Part shown: positions 9,634 to 17,520 of the stretch, one piece after another
How positions within the stretch are numbered: position 1 is the first letter of the stretch
How the letters are laid out: each line of letters starts with the position of its first letter
Source of the DNA: Cyclostephanos tholiformis
Lineage: Eukaryota > Bacillariophyta > Thalassiosirophyceae > Thalassiosirales > Thalassiosiraceae
Reading direction: 5' to 3'
Length of the DNA stretch: 23,594 nucleotides
Assembly: GCA_036939975.1 (NCBI GenBank)
Contig: JALLPB010000160.1
Span: 1 to 23,594 of the forward strand
Position numbers and translations under genes: made by a program
The notes under the pieces: generated by a model
What the model saw: the letters and a program-made list of their open reading frames with translations, nothing else
What the model was told of the DNA's origin: nothing
Database searches by the model: none

Positions 9634-11416
9634 CTATATTCCATCCATTCCAAACATAACAATATCATTCTCTGCTTCCATGCTTCCCAATTGATTCATT
9701 CCAATACTTGGCTGTGCCGTGACATCCACAAACCTCCCAATAATCTTCGCAGGAACTCCCACGGCCACACTGCGGGGGGGTAAATCTTCAATCACCAAAG
9801 TCCCCGCCCCTACTTGACAACCATCGCCAATCTTTATATTTCCCAAAACGGATGCCCCAGCGCCTAATAGTACACCGTTTCCCACCTTTGGATGGCGATC
9901 ATTGCCCTTTTTCCCACTGCCGCCAAGAGTCACATGGTGGAGAACCGAGCAGTTGTGACCTAGATGAGCTGTTTCGCCAATCACAATACCGGTGCCATGA
10001 TCCAGCATGATTCCACTCCCTAGGGTAGCATTTGGATCTGCCGAATGTTGAACAGAAAAACAAATTCAGTTTCTCGAAGCGGCAACTCTCGAGTTGTTAC
10101 AGTAAAGTTATCGAGCGAAGTTTTAACTCACGGATGTCAATCTGAAAGTGCTGCGATACCTGACTTTGCAAATAATGTGCTAGTACTCTCCTTCCACTTT
10201 TCCACAAATAATGTGCCACCCGATAGGTCTGTAGTGCGTGAAACCCTTTGAAGTAAAGAAATACATCAGGAAGGCAATTGCATGCCGGATCTCTATCCCG
10301 TACTGCCAATATGTCTGCTCTTAAACTCCTTCGAAAGTCTGGATCGGCATCGAATGCCTCTCTAATCAAAAACATGATTTGAGTCGAGAGCATAGTTGGA
10401 CTTGATAATCTGTTTGCTAGGTGGAATGATAATGCAGATTCCAAACTCGGATGATTGAGGATAGTTGAGTACAAGAAGGAGACAAGGAGAGGTTCACGTG
10501 CAGCTTCAATGTAGGCTTCTTGGCGCATAAGATCCCATACCAAATCTATCGGTTGAGTAGAGTCAAGAGAGTAAACTGACGGGGGAATCGATAGATCAAT
10601 CTGTTGGTAGCCAGTGATAGTATATTGTTGCGCGTTTGGTAAGGTGGGTGATGCAATGCGTTTGCTTGTAGCTGGCAATGAATCATCGAGAAACGTAGGA
10701 GTACTTGGCGTAGGGATAGAGTCGATCTTTGATATGGAACCCTCAACGAAATGTTCCTCGTCCCAAACTGCCTTCGTCAATCTAGCACTCAATTCATCCC
10801 CCTTGGGTAACAAACGTGTGGTAGTTCGCATGCTGTTCCGACCGGAGAAACTTTCTCCGCCAAGATTTTGATTCAAGGGAGAGTTTTTGCCAAGTCCAAT
10901 ATCGTACCGCTGTCGCTGTGGTTTCTTCATCGCTGGCTCTGGCACATTCCAATTCAGAGCAGCAGAGAGGCCTTCCGTTTGTTTCACCGTTGTTATATTA
11001 TGCTTTTGCGATACAGGCGGATTCTTCCCCACTCCCAATTCATATCTAGGACTTGTCGTCCTGCTTTGCTTTTCTTCCCCCGATGAACCTCGCGACGACT
11101 TGAATCTGGAGTCAATTTGCGATGCAAGCCCTCTTAAACCTGTCGTTTGGAGGGGCGGAAACATTTCAGAGTCTGGGTCGTTGTCCACCGATGATGCGTA
11201 TACTTGAAATTGCATTTTCATTATGGGACTATAACATCGACAGAAACTTAGTTTCAGCAACGCCCTCGATCGTGTGCATGCTGTCACTGCGGAGCGATGC
11301 AAATCCTCGGTGAAGAATATGCGGGGCATCATTCCAAATGCTGACGTGACCAATCGTTCCGCACGCAAGACATGTGCCATGAACACTATGACTGAACAAA
11401 GAGATTTTAGTGACAT
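9634..11416 (-). CDS. SAT: Serine O-acetyltransferase, plastid-type, two exons
   Basis: It makes O-acetylserine from serine and acetyl-CoA, the first step of cysteine synthesis. Exon 1 is 11416-10132 and exon 2 is 10037-9634. The intron (10131-10038, 94 bases) starts GTGAGT and ends CGGCAG; joining gives IDIHPNATLGSGIMLDHGTG, the expected family sequence, so the splice is secure. The predicted length is 562 aa. Residues 1-27 are a signal peptide ending TSAF, a plastid-import mark. Residues about 30-285 are a low-complexity extension not typical of the family, containing two similar motifs, RYELGVGKNPPVSQ and RYDIGLGKNSPLNQ. The alpha-helical SATase domain spans about 290-395, and the left-handed beta-helix about 425-525, with catalytic-type residues in LDHGTG and NDRHPK. 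The protein ends DGI; a terminal Ile is known in other SATs to dock into O-acetylserine sulfhydrylase. In-frame ATGs at 11437 and 11476 are alternative starts; 11416 gives the cleanest signal peptide. Confidence 0.9.
10038..10131 (-). other. Intron of the serine acetyltransferase gene
   Basis: On the minus strand it begins GTGAGTT and ends TTCTGTTCAACATTCGGCAG, with a T-rich stretch before the acceptor. It interrupts the codon after its first base (phase 1). Removing it restores one frame across the junction between the helical and beta-helix domains. Confidence 0.9.
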
Positions 11417-11849
11417 TTTGGAAGAGTCGCGGTGCATTGCGATACGGTATGGTACATGAGTGCATTCTATCGACATAATCAAGTCTCCGACTGGATCTTG
11501 GTTCTTATCAACAACACCGTCACCACTTTTGATACAGTTAAAGTTGTCAGTAGCTGCTCAACCTTGCAACGACGGCAGTGCCGCTTTTCCCAATAAAGTT
11601 AACCGGGTGATGGGGCTAGAGCAAGTCGTTTCCTCACTTCAGCTGATGCGTGTGGCCAGAATAGAACCCCCCAAACTTCATAATATTGCGTGTCTGTGTC
11701 TCACTTGGTTTCAGGGGGGATCTCATATTGATTCCTACGTAGACAGCGATTTTTTGGAATAGAACCTACGGCAAATAATTATCAGCTATTGGCCATGGTC
11801 TGGGGGGTCTATCTGGGGATTACAGGAATCACATCATATTACCAGCATC
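11417..11849. promoter_or_regulatory. Divergent promoter region between SAT and SET genes
   Basis: The two genes point away from each other, with 433 bases between the chosen ATGs, so both promoters must lie here or overlap the ends. No clear TATA box is visible. Small open frames such as 11460-11762 on + have no recognisable content. Both flanking products carry plastid-type presequences, so shared regulation is conceivable but not shown. Confidence 0.45.
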
Positions 11850-12869
11850 ATGTTCGCCTCATCCCCGCTATCAATCGTTCTGCTCACACTAATAGCCATT
11901 GCTTCCGCCTTCGTTCATCCGACTAACATCAATCAAAAGTTCGCACCAAGATTTTCAATTACAGTCGCCAAGGTATTCGACGATGAGCATAATGTCATGA
12001 TCGATGGAGAAAGTAGAATAATATCTCAAATAAGTGACCTCTTGAAGGATATTCAACTCGAGTTATTATCTGACCCGTCAAAACTTCAGACGCAGCATCC
12101 ACAGAGCACAGTTGAGGCCGACAATCAAATGCGACATATAATGGATCCAAAGCAAATGGTTCACGAAGCTATCCTTTCCACTCGATTACACCTCCCCTTC
12201 CTTCATCGAACGAAGTTGGGGCCGAGTAAAATCAACGGGGCAGGACGGGGCCTTTTCGCTATCGAGAATATTGCCAAAGGAGAAGCAATATCATGTTACC
12301 CCGGGGATGCCTTACTTTACGAACTGCCCCCATCAGATGATGAGGAGGGCGACGTCGATGAAACAGAAGATGATTATGAAGATGGCACCGAAACCATATG
12401 CCTCTGGGGCGCCCATGTGCCCCTAGCTTATCGTTGGGATGAGGACAAAGTATTTGATGGCACGGAGTCGACTCCTCCCCTTACTGCGTATGCCGTGTCC
12501 GTGGACGAACATTATTCTATCATGGGCCATCCCGATTTGGATGATAATCCGGCATATTTCGGTCATTTTGCCAACGACGGCGCGGGGGAGTTTGCATTCG
12601 ACGGACCGAATTCACAGAACAATAAGATGGCAGCGTTAGAATTGGGCCTGGACACGGGGGAGGATGAGGGGGACGAGGGGGACGAGGAGTTGAGGGTAGA
12701 GGACAACATCGCGGCATACGTCATGAGAAGTTTGGAGGTATCTAACGCAATGCATAGGTCGTTGGTCGACGGATTGCATGTGGTGACAGTGGCGACAAGA
12801 GATATCGCGGCAGGAGAGGAGATATATATCACTTATGGCCCCGATTACTGGGTCGAAAATAGCAAGTAG
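11850..12869 (+). CDS. SET-domain protein, predicted plastid-targeted
   Basis: A 339-aa protein of the SET family, which usually transfers methyl groups from S-adenosylmethionine to lysine. Residues 1-20 form a hydrophobic signal peptide ending IAIASA, followed by F-V-H-P. ASA|F is a good diatom plastid-import motif, so the likely location is the stroma. The SET region spans about 124-335. It starts LGPSKINGAGRGLFAIENI (the G-x-G cofactor loop), continues to YFGHFANDGA (in place of the usual N-H-S/x-x-P motif), and ends in VATRDIAAGEEIYITYG with the conserved Tyr. Two acidic, Asp/Glu-rich inserts (about 163-179 and 269-284) interrupt the domain. The N-H core motif is replaced by F-A-N-D, which may affect activity or be normal in its subfamily. 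The substrate cannot be read from sequence. It is a single exon and head to head with the serine acetyltransferase gene. Confidence 0.82.
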   Translation: MFASSPLSIVLLTLIAIASAFVHPTNINQKFAPRFSITVAKVFDDEHNVMIDGESRIISQISDLLKDIQLELLSDPSKLQTQHPQSTVEADNQMRHIMDPKQMVHEAILSTRLHLPFLHRTKLGPSKINGAGRGLFAIENIAKGEAISCYPGDALLYELPPSDDEEGDVDETEDDYEDGTETICLWGAHVPLAYRWDEDKVFDGTESTPPLTAYAVSVDEHYSIMGHPDLDDNPAYFGHFANDGAGEFAFDGPNSQNNKMAALELGLDTGEDEGDEGDEELRVEDNIAAYVMRSLEVSNAMHRSLVDGLHVVTVATRDIAAGEEIYITYGPDYWVENSK

Positions 12870-13517
12870 CTAGCAAACCTTTGATCCAAGTGTTCTAACA
12901 TCATGTCTACAGAGATAAGTATGCACCATGTCTTACGTCACTTGTTACCCAATAAACGCAATTTGGCCTGGAGAGATCCACTGCATCGGATGAGGACATC
13001 ATTTATCCACACGACCCTCATTCGCTTCTTTGGTTGCTAATGGTATTGATGCGACTGTGTCTTGCGGTGGATAATTCAGACGAAGCGAAGAACGAAAGAA
13101 AAATTTGCACTACGGATTACTTGGAATTCAGAATTTAGCTAGCTCAGATAGTCATTCGCATGCGACCACAGAGCGACGAGAGGAGTCGGGGTGCGGGCGC
13201 AGCGACGGAGAAACATCTCTGTCGTCATGGTTCATGGTTGTCATTGTTCGTCAGTTGGAGCGAAAGATGAAATCGACTAGCAATCATAGACACTTCATCA
13301 CCCCTTTCTCATTCACTTAAAATATGCGGCGATCACCCTAATGCGACTCATGCCACGAGCCCCCGATCTACCAAATGCCGAACTTAAAATCATAAGTTAG
13401 AGTATTGTCCGCCACGCTCGAGAAGAAACGCTCCATGAAAAAAGGTCTCACCTTACTAAATAATGAGCCACCGCTGTAACGAAAATAGCAAAGACTTAGG
13501 CAGTTGCAAACTTTAAA
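12870..13517. other. Intergenic region between convergent genes
   Basis: This lies between the ends of the SET gene (+) and the DIM1 gene (-). AATAAA at 12951-12956, 82 bases after the SET stop, is a possible polyadenylation signal. The small open frame at 13105-13320 gives a low-complexity, Ser/Arg-rich peptide without recognisable features. I see no gene here. Confidence 0.5.
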
Positions 13518-14157
13518 TCAATATCTATACTTCGTCGAATAATCTTTTGGCGAGACGACCAAACCCCTCCCCTTGCGCGCTCCCCGATACACGATTTCGA
13601 TAATGTCAATGAGCTCCTGCTTGTCCGCCAATGCCCAATTGATTTTCTGCGGACAAGAGAAAAAAGACGCAACGACAACGGCGAAAAATAAGTCAACGTC
13701 TCTCTCTCTCTCTCTCTCTCTGGATAAGTTCTCTCTGGCTATAATATATACATCGCGCGGAGGCGGGGACAAAAAAACGAGTTTGACGGACGACGACGAA
13801 TACAAACGACCCATCGAAGCGATGGGAACGAATCGTTCGACCGAGGATGATTCTCACATTATTATTACCAGTTCCCAGATCGACCATAATGTGCTTATTC
13901 CTGTAGAAGAACATCGTCGTGCACGCGTCGTACAGCTCGTACATGCCGTTGAAATCGGGTACCTCGTCGATGTCCACCAGGTAAATCACGGCGAAGTTCT
14001 TGACCTTCTCGGCTATGCCGAACAGGACCTCGTCCTGGACCATGCAGATCTGGTCGGCATCGCGACCGAAGCGTATGACCACGACGCGATCTTCCTCGGT
14101 CAGGATGGCCTGGTCGACCTCCCATCCGCTGCGGAGATGGGGCAGCATGTAAGACAT
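13518..14157 (-). CDS. DIM1: DIM1 / U5 snRNP 15 kDa thioredoxin-like protein, two exons
   Basis: A component of the U5 small nuclear ribonucleoprotein needed for pre-mRNA splicing (TXNL4A in animals, Dib1 in yeast). Exon 1 is 14157-13858 and exon 2 is 13646-13518. The 211-base intron splits exactly between GTGNNN and KINWALADKQ. The spliced product is 142 aa, which is the usual family length and supports both the start and the splice. Family hallmarks are MSYMLPHLRSGWEVDQAI, RVVVIRFG, EKVKNFAVIYLVDI, EVPDFNGMYELYD, NKHIMVDLGTGNNN and the C-terminal RGARKGRGLVVSPKDY ending KYRY. The fold is thioredoxin-like but the family lacks the redox CxxC. Differences from the very conserved family sequence include Ala for Trp in the FGxDxD segment (FGRDADQIC) and Ala for Pro in YDACT; these are unusual in such a slowly evolving protein. 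Confidence 0.95.
13647..13857 (-). other. Intron of DIM1 with a (GA)n microsatellite
   Basis: On the minus strand it starts GTGAGAATC and ends TTCTCTTGTCCGCAG, phase 0. It contains an unbroken (GA)n run (TC on +, 13699-13721) about 52-75 bases before the acceptor. That repeat should vary in length among isolates. Confidence 0.9.
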
Positions 14158-14669
14158 GACGATAATTCTATTACAGATTTTTTGTCGATACCGACGATGG
14201 GAGTCTATCTGCCGCGTGGCACGCGTCGACACAAGCACGACTCGCGCAGAATTATGATTTGGGGGTGATGTCGATCTTGAGCTAACGACGCCCCCGTTGG
14301 CGAGGGACGAGGGGGCAGGGCGCAGGCGAGTAAAGATGGCGTTTCGAATCACGAAGAGGGATGGAGGAGGGGGGATGGAGGGAGAGGGGATGAGTTGGTT
14401 CCATAGTAGTGTACACCATAGGTAGTGGATTAGTAGATACACTAGGTATTTAGAGAGTGGTAAGTAGGTTGCACGTAGGCAGCACGAGGTACTTAGGAAT
14501 AGTATTATGATGTAGCAAGACATCATGATACAATACCTAATACGAGTGTGAGTCATCATCATCTCCGCCCCGCCCGCTCCACATTCAAAGACAAAAAATA
14601 CTCTCACGATATTAATAGAGGTAGTAGTAGTATCCAATATTGCGCGCGAGGAAATACCATCATTAAAAG
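14158..14669. promoter_or_regulatory. Divergent promoter region, DIM1 and unknown secreted-type gene
   Basis: It holds 512 bases between two outward-facing start codons. From 14270 to 14400 it is G/A-rich on +. From 14400 to 14550 it is AT-richer with repeated TAGTA/TAGGTA words. No strict TATA box can be assigned. The long minus-strand frame that runs through here upstream of the DIM1 ATG has no protein-like content. Confidence 0.45.
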
Positions 14670-15962
14670 ATGGCATCGTCATCACCACCCTTCTGCGCCG
14701 TCTTTTTCCTCCTCGTCGCCATCGCGGGCCTCGTGCCGGCATCGTCATTGTCGTCGTCGACGCATCATGCAATCTCACCGTCGACGACTCACCGTCGTCG
14801 TCGGCTGGGGTCGCTCCCGATGATGCCACGACCGGCGATGCCACATCTTCCTCCGGCACCATCGACGTCGACGTCGACGACGACCGCGCTCCACGGACGG
14901 AAAAAACGGGGGGGTATGCTCGGGAACAACGTCTCCCTCGACGACGATGGGAACGTCAAGCTCGTATCCAATAAGATGAAACAGAACAGGCTCGGGAGCG
15001 CCAAGAGGAGGAGGGGGGCAACGGGCGACGGTGACGGCGATTCGATCGTCATTTCGCCGCTCTTGGCCGAGTGGGCCAAGAGCGAGGATGCGGGAGGAGC
15101 GACCAATTTGGGGGCCTCAGGGGGTCGGGGGGAGGACCCTGACGGGGTGGGTCGTCCCGACGTCGTCGGGGGGGCGGGGGCGGGGGCGGGGGGGGACGGT
15201 CAACGTCGGGACGAAGGGAGGATATACGACCTCCTCGATGCCATCGATTCCACGCTCTCGACGACGAATTTCGACGTCCCGAGGCTCGTTGCCGATATCG
15301 CGTCCCTGACGAAACTCGGCAGCGGACCCGCGGGGAACGGCAGAAACGTCAACGATCGGGTCCTCCTACCGACCCTGAAATCCCTCCTCTCCTCGGGCAC
15401 GACGACGTCGTCTTATCGACTCGCGTGGGTCGGGAGCGACGACGCCATTTGTCACGTGGGAACGTCCCTGCACAAGGTCCCCCTGGCACGGTTGCAGGAG
15501 GTTTACCTCTCGTTGGGGGGAGGGGGCTCCGTCGGACTCAATAAGAACAAATGGGAGCTCATGGAGGTGATACGAATTCTCGGACCATTCCCGAATGTTA
15601 GGAATACGCTGCGGGGAAACGTCGTCGGTTTGACAAGGGGGGGGAGCAGCAAGGAGAGGGAGGTCGTGAATATGGAAATCTCCTACACATCCATGATCGA
15701 CGGGACTGGGAAGGAGATACTGGCATCGTCATCTGGTGGGAGAGGGAATGGAAGGGATGGGAAGAAGAGCAACGACGGTGCAAAGCAGGTGAATTTAGAC
15801 GTTTGGTTCGCGAATGATAGGGCGATCGTCTGCTCAGTGCCGTCGAGTGAAGGAAACGACGGGAGAGGAGGGGATCCGTTTGGCGGGGATGGTTCGAAAC
15901 TACTATTCTTCGTAGCCGAAAATGACTTGGAAGGGGCACTTGAAAAATTGCGTGCGGCGTAA
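14670..15962 (+). CDS. Unknown protein with signal peptide, possibly plastid
   Basis: A 430-aa single-exon protein that I do not recognise with certainty. Residues 1-25 are a typical signal peptide (FFLLVAIAGLVPASS). It is followed by a Ser/Thr/Arg/Pro-rich stretch to about 75 that resembles a transit peptide, then ALHGRKKRGG. That layout suggests routing to the plastid, though no Phe follows the predicted cleavage site as in the classic motif. Residues about 105-180 are Gly/Asp-rich and disordered. The folded part is roughly 185-430, beginning YDLLDAIDSTLSTTNFDVPR and ending FFVAENDLEGALEKLRAA. Its later half (FPNVRNTLRGNVVGL, then VNLDVWFANDRAIVCS) faintly resembles the PAP/fibrillin plastid lipid-associated fold, which I offer only as a guess. 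The start is the first ATG in the frame giving the signal peptide. GC content is high, and the gene ends 107 bases from the convergent Myb/DUF6824 gene. Confidence 0.75.
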   Translation: MASSSPPFCAVFFLLVAIAGLVPASSLSSSTHHAISPSTTHRRRRLGSLPMMPRPAMPHLPPAPSTSTSTTTALHGRKKRGGMLGNNVSLDDDGNVKLVSNKMKQNRLGSAKRRRGATGDGDGDSIVISPLLAEWAKSEDAGGATNLGASGGRGEDPDGVGRPDVVGGAGAGAGGDGQRRDEGRIYDLLDAIDSTLSTTNFDVPRLVADIASLTKLGSGPAGNGRNVNDRVLLPTLKSLLSSGTTTSSYRLAWVGSDDAICHVGTSLHKVPLARLQEVYLSLGGGGSVGLNKNKWELMEVIRILGPFPNVRNTLRGNVVGLTRGGSSKEREVVNMEISYTSMIDGTGKEILASSSGGRGNGRDGKKSNDGAKQVNLDVWFANDRAIVCSVPSSEGNDGRGGDPFGGDGSKLLFFVAENDLEGALEKLRAA

Positions 15963-16069
15963 CACAAGAAGTGGACCTATGAAAAAAAGAACTGAATGAT
16001 GATGATAACGCACCTACTTAAGATACCAGAGGAAGAATAATAGGTAGTCCACGATTTCATAGTGCTTTT

Positions 16070-17218
16070 CTAACCGCGTAATACAAATATGTCGGCTTGT
16101 GCACGGAAGGTTCGTTCAATTTTCTGCCTGGCGTACACATGGCTCAATGGCCGCCACCTACACACAGTCGTGTCCAAAGCAAGAAACCTGCAAGGGGGGT
16201 TGCAAATTGACAGAGACTGCATAAAATCAGCCAAAAGACGAGCCCTACATTCTACCTGTTTTGCATCATAAGATAGAAGCCCTCCAACATTCAATTCTAC
16301 GTATCGGTGCAGCCACCTTGAGGCCATTATGCGAAATCGACAATTACCTATGTGATCGGAGTATGCATCGTTGGGGTCGCATAAGACGTCATAATTCGTC
16401 GGAAGCCCGCATATGAATGTCTCATCCTCTTGATAGAATCGTGACAGCGCACATTCGATTTGTTCGTCCTCGTGTTCTCTCCACCGCAACAAATGGGTCA
16501 GCAGCGGCCCTTGATTCATCTTATTGCAAGATTCATCTACATTCAATGCGGAAGATCCCCCTATCACTTTCGCATACGCCTCGTCAATCGCGCCCATGCA
16601 AGAGGACAGTTTCACAGAGCCACCGAATCCTCCTTTATTGTCATTTTGAGTGTTGTCTCGCGAACTGGTTGATACATCATGATGGTACATGAATTGACAG
16701 ATACGAGGAAAGTCACGAATTTCAGGTTTCACCGCTGATTTATCAGACGCAGATACCGCTGCAATAGTACCAGTGGAGCCCATGGCATTTAAGTGATCAC
16801 CACCACATATATCCTCTGAAACTTTCTTCGAAGCATTGCTGGGCGCGTATCCACGGTGCGAAACCTTCTGCTCTATGGTATCTTGGTTCAAGTGCCCCCC
16901 ACTCATACCGGGCTCTCTCGCCGACGCAGCGGCGGATTTCGATGCACACGACAACGGCCCGGTTGCCGAGGCGGAAGCCTTTTTATCGCAAACTCCCATT
17001 TCTTATTGCAGTTCATTCATCGCTTTCTCCTTAATCTTATACGCGTGGCTCTTCACCTGCTTGTTTGACCGCGATGGTATCTCCCTTGCGATTTCGGACC
17101 AATTCCCCCATCCTTTCAAGACAACGGCACGTTCGAAAATTGCTTTTTCCTCGGCTGACCACCTCCCTATTGATAGGATTGACATGCCGCTAGGAGTAGG
17201 AATCGATGTATTCGACAT
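16070..17218 (-). pseudogene. Myb (SHAQKY-like) + DUF6824 regulator split by one in-frame TAA
   Basis: The first part (17218-17003, 71 aa) is a Myb/SANT DNA-binding domain: GRWSAEEKAIFERAV, KGWGNWSEIAREIPSRSNKQ and VKSHAYKIKEK, a variant of the SHAQKYF subtype. It stops at TAA (17003-17005). Exactly one codon later, in the same frame, a 309-aa open frame begins with ATG at 16999. It is low-complexity to about residue 165, then has a helical stretch, then a C-terminal domain (about 200-300) with DHIGNCRFRIMASRWLHRYV, RARLLADFM, PPCRFLALDTTVCRWRPLS and ARQKIERTFR. This fits DUF6824, a family expanded in diatoms. Because the frame is shared and the gap is one codon, I infer one transcription-factor gene with a nonsense change, stop readthrough, or a base error. 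No good intron removes the TAA. An ATG at 17377 would add an unconvincing N-terminal extension. Confidence 0.65.
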
Positions 17219-17334
17219 CGAAGTTAAGCTCTTTGAGGTGAAAAGTGAGGATACCTCGTTGTCACGTTTTCTCCATGATATAATGTGCCGAACAAAATAG
17301 GTATGTATCGTATGTAGAGATTGTGTATTTAAGC

Positions 17335-17342
17335 TGACGTCA
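17335..17342. promoter_or_regulatory. Palindromic CRE-type motif TGACGTCA
   Basis: A perfect TGACGTCA lies 117 bases upstream of the chosen ATG of the Myb/DUF6824 gene. bZIP factors bind this palindrome, and TGACGT-type elements mediate CO2/cAMP and light responses in the diatom Phaeodactylum. An 8-mer occurs by chance at modest frequency; position is the only other support. Confidence 0.35.
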
Positions 17343-17438
17343 ACATGAACACTAAAGTACCGTAGAAGTTGGGGCATAAGAGACGCATAAACCACAGAAA
17401 GCGAAGGCTAAATCTATCGGATTTTTTTTGGGGGGGGG

Positions 17439-17520
17439 TTTGTACTATCCATGCGTAGGAATTAAAATTCCTTTTCTACATTATTTTTTTTGTACTGCTC
17501 CTTCGTAGGCTTAATTTTTG
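17439..17520. repeat. Imperfect direct repeat, two 32-base units 50 bases apart
   Basis: Unit 1 (17439-17470) reads TTTGTACT, seven variable bases, CGTAGG, then an AATTAAAATTC end. Unit 2 (17489-17520) reads TTTGTACT, seven variable bases, CGTAGG, then CTTAATTTTTG. The fixed blocks keep the same spacing, so it looks like an old duplication. Confidence 0.5.

Noticed and set aside
13858..14268. Plus-strand open frame opposite DIM1 exon 1
   Set aside because: It is an antisense shadow created by GC-rich codons of the conserved gene.
14158..14862. Long N-terminal extension of DIM1 in an open minus-strand frame
   Set aside because: The family starts MSYMLPHL at 14157 and the spliced product from there is exactly 142 aa. 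The upstream part is low-complexity and overlaps the promoter and start of the divergent gene.
17377..17395. Upstream extension of the Myb domain frame
   Set aside because: The open frame begins with GTG. The in-frame ATG at 17377 would add about 53 residues without protein-like character, overlapping the CRE motif and likely promoter.
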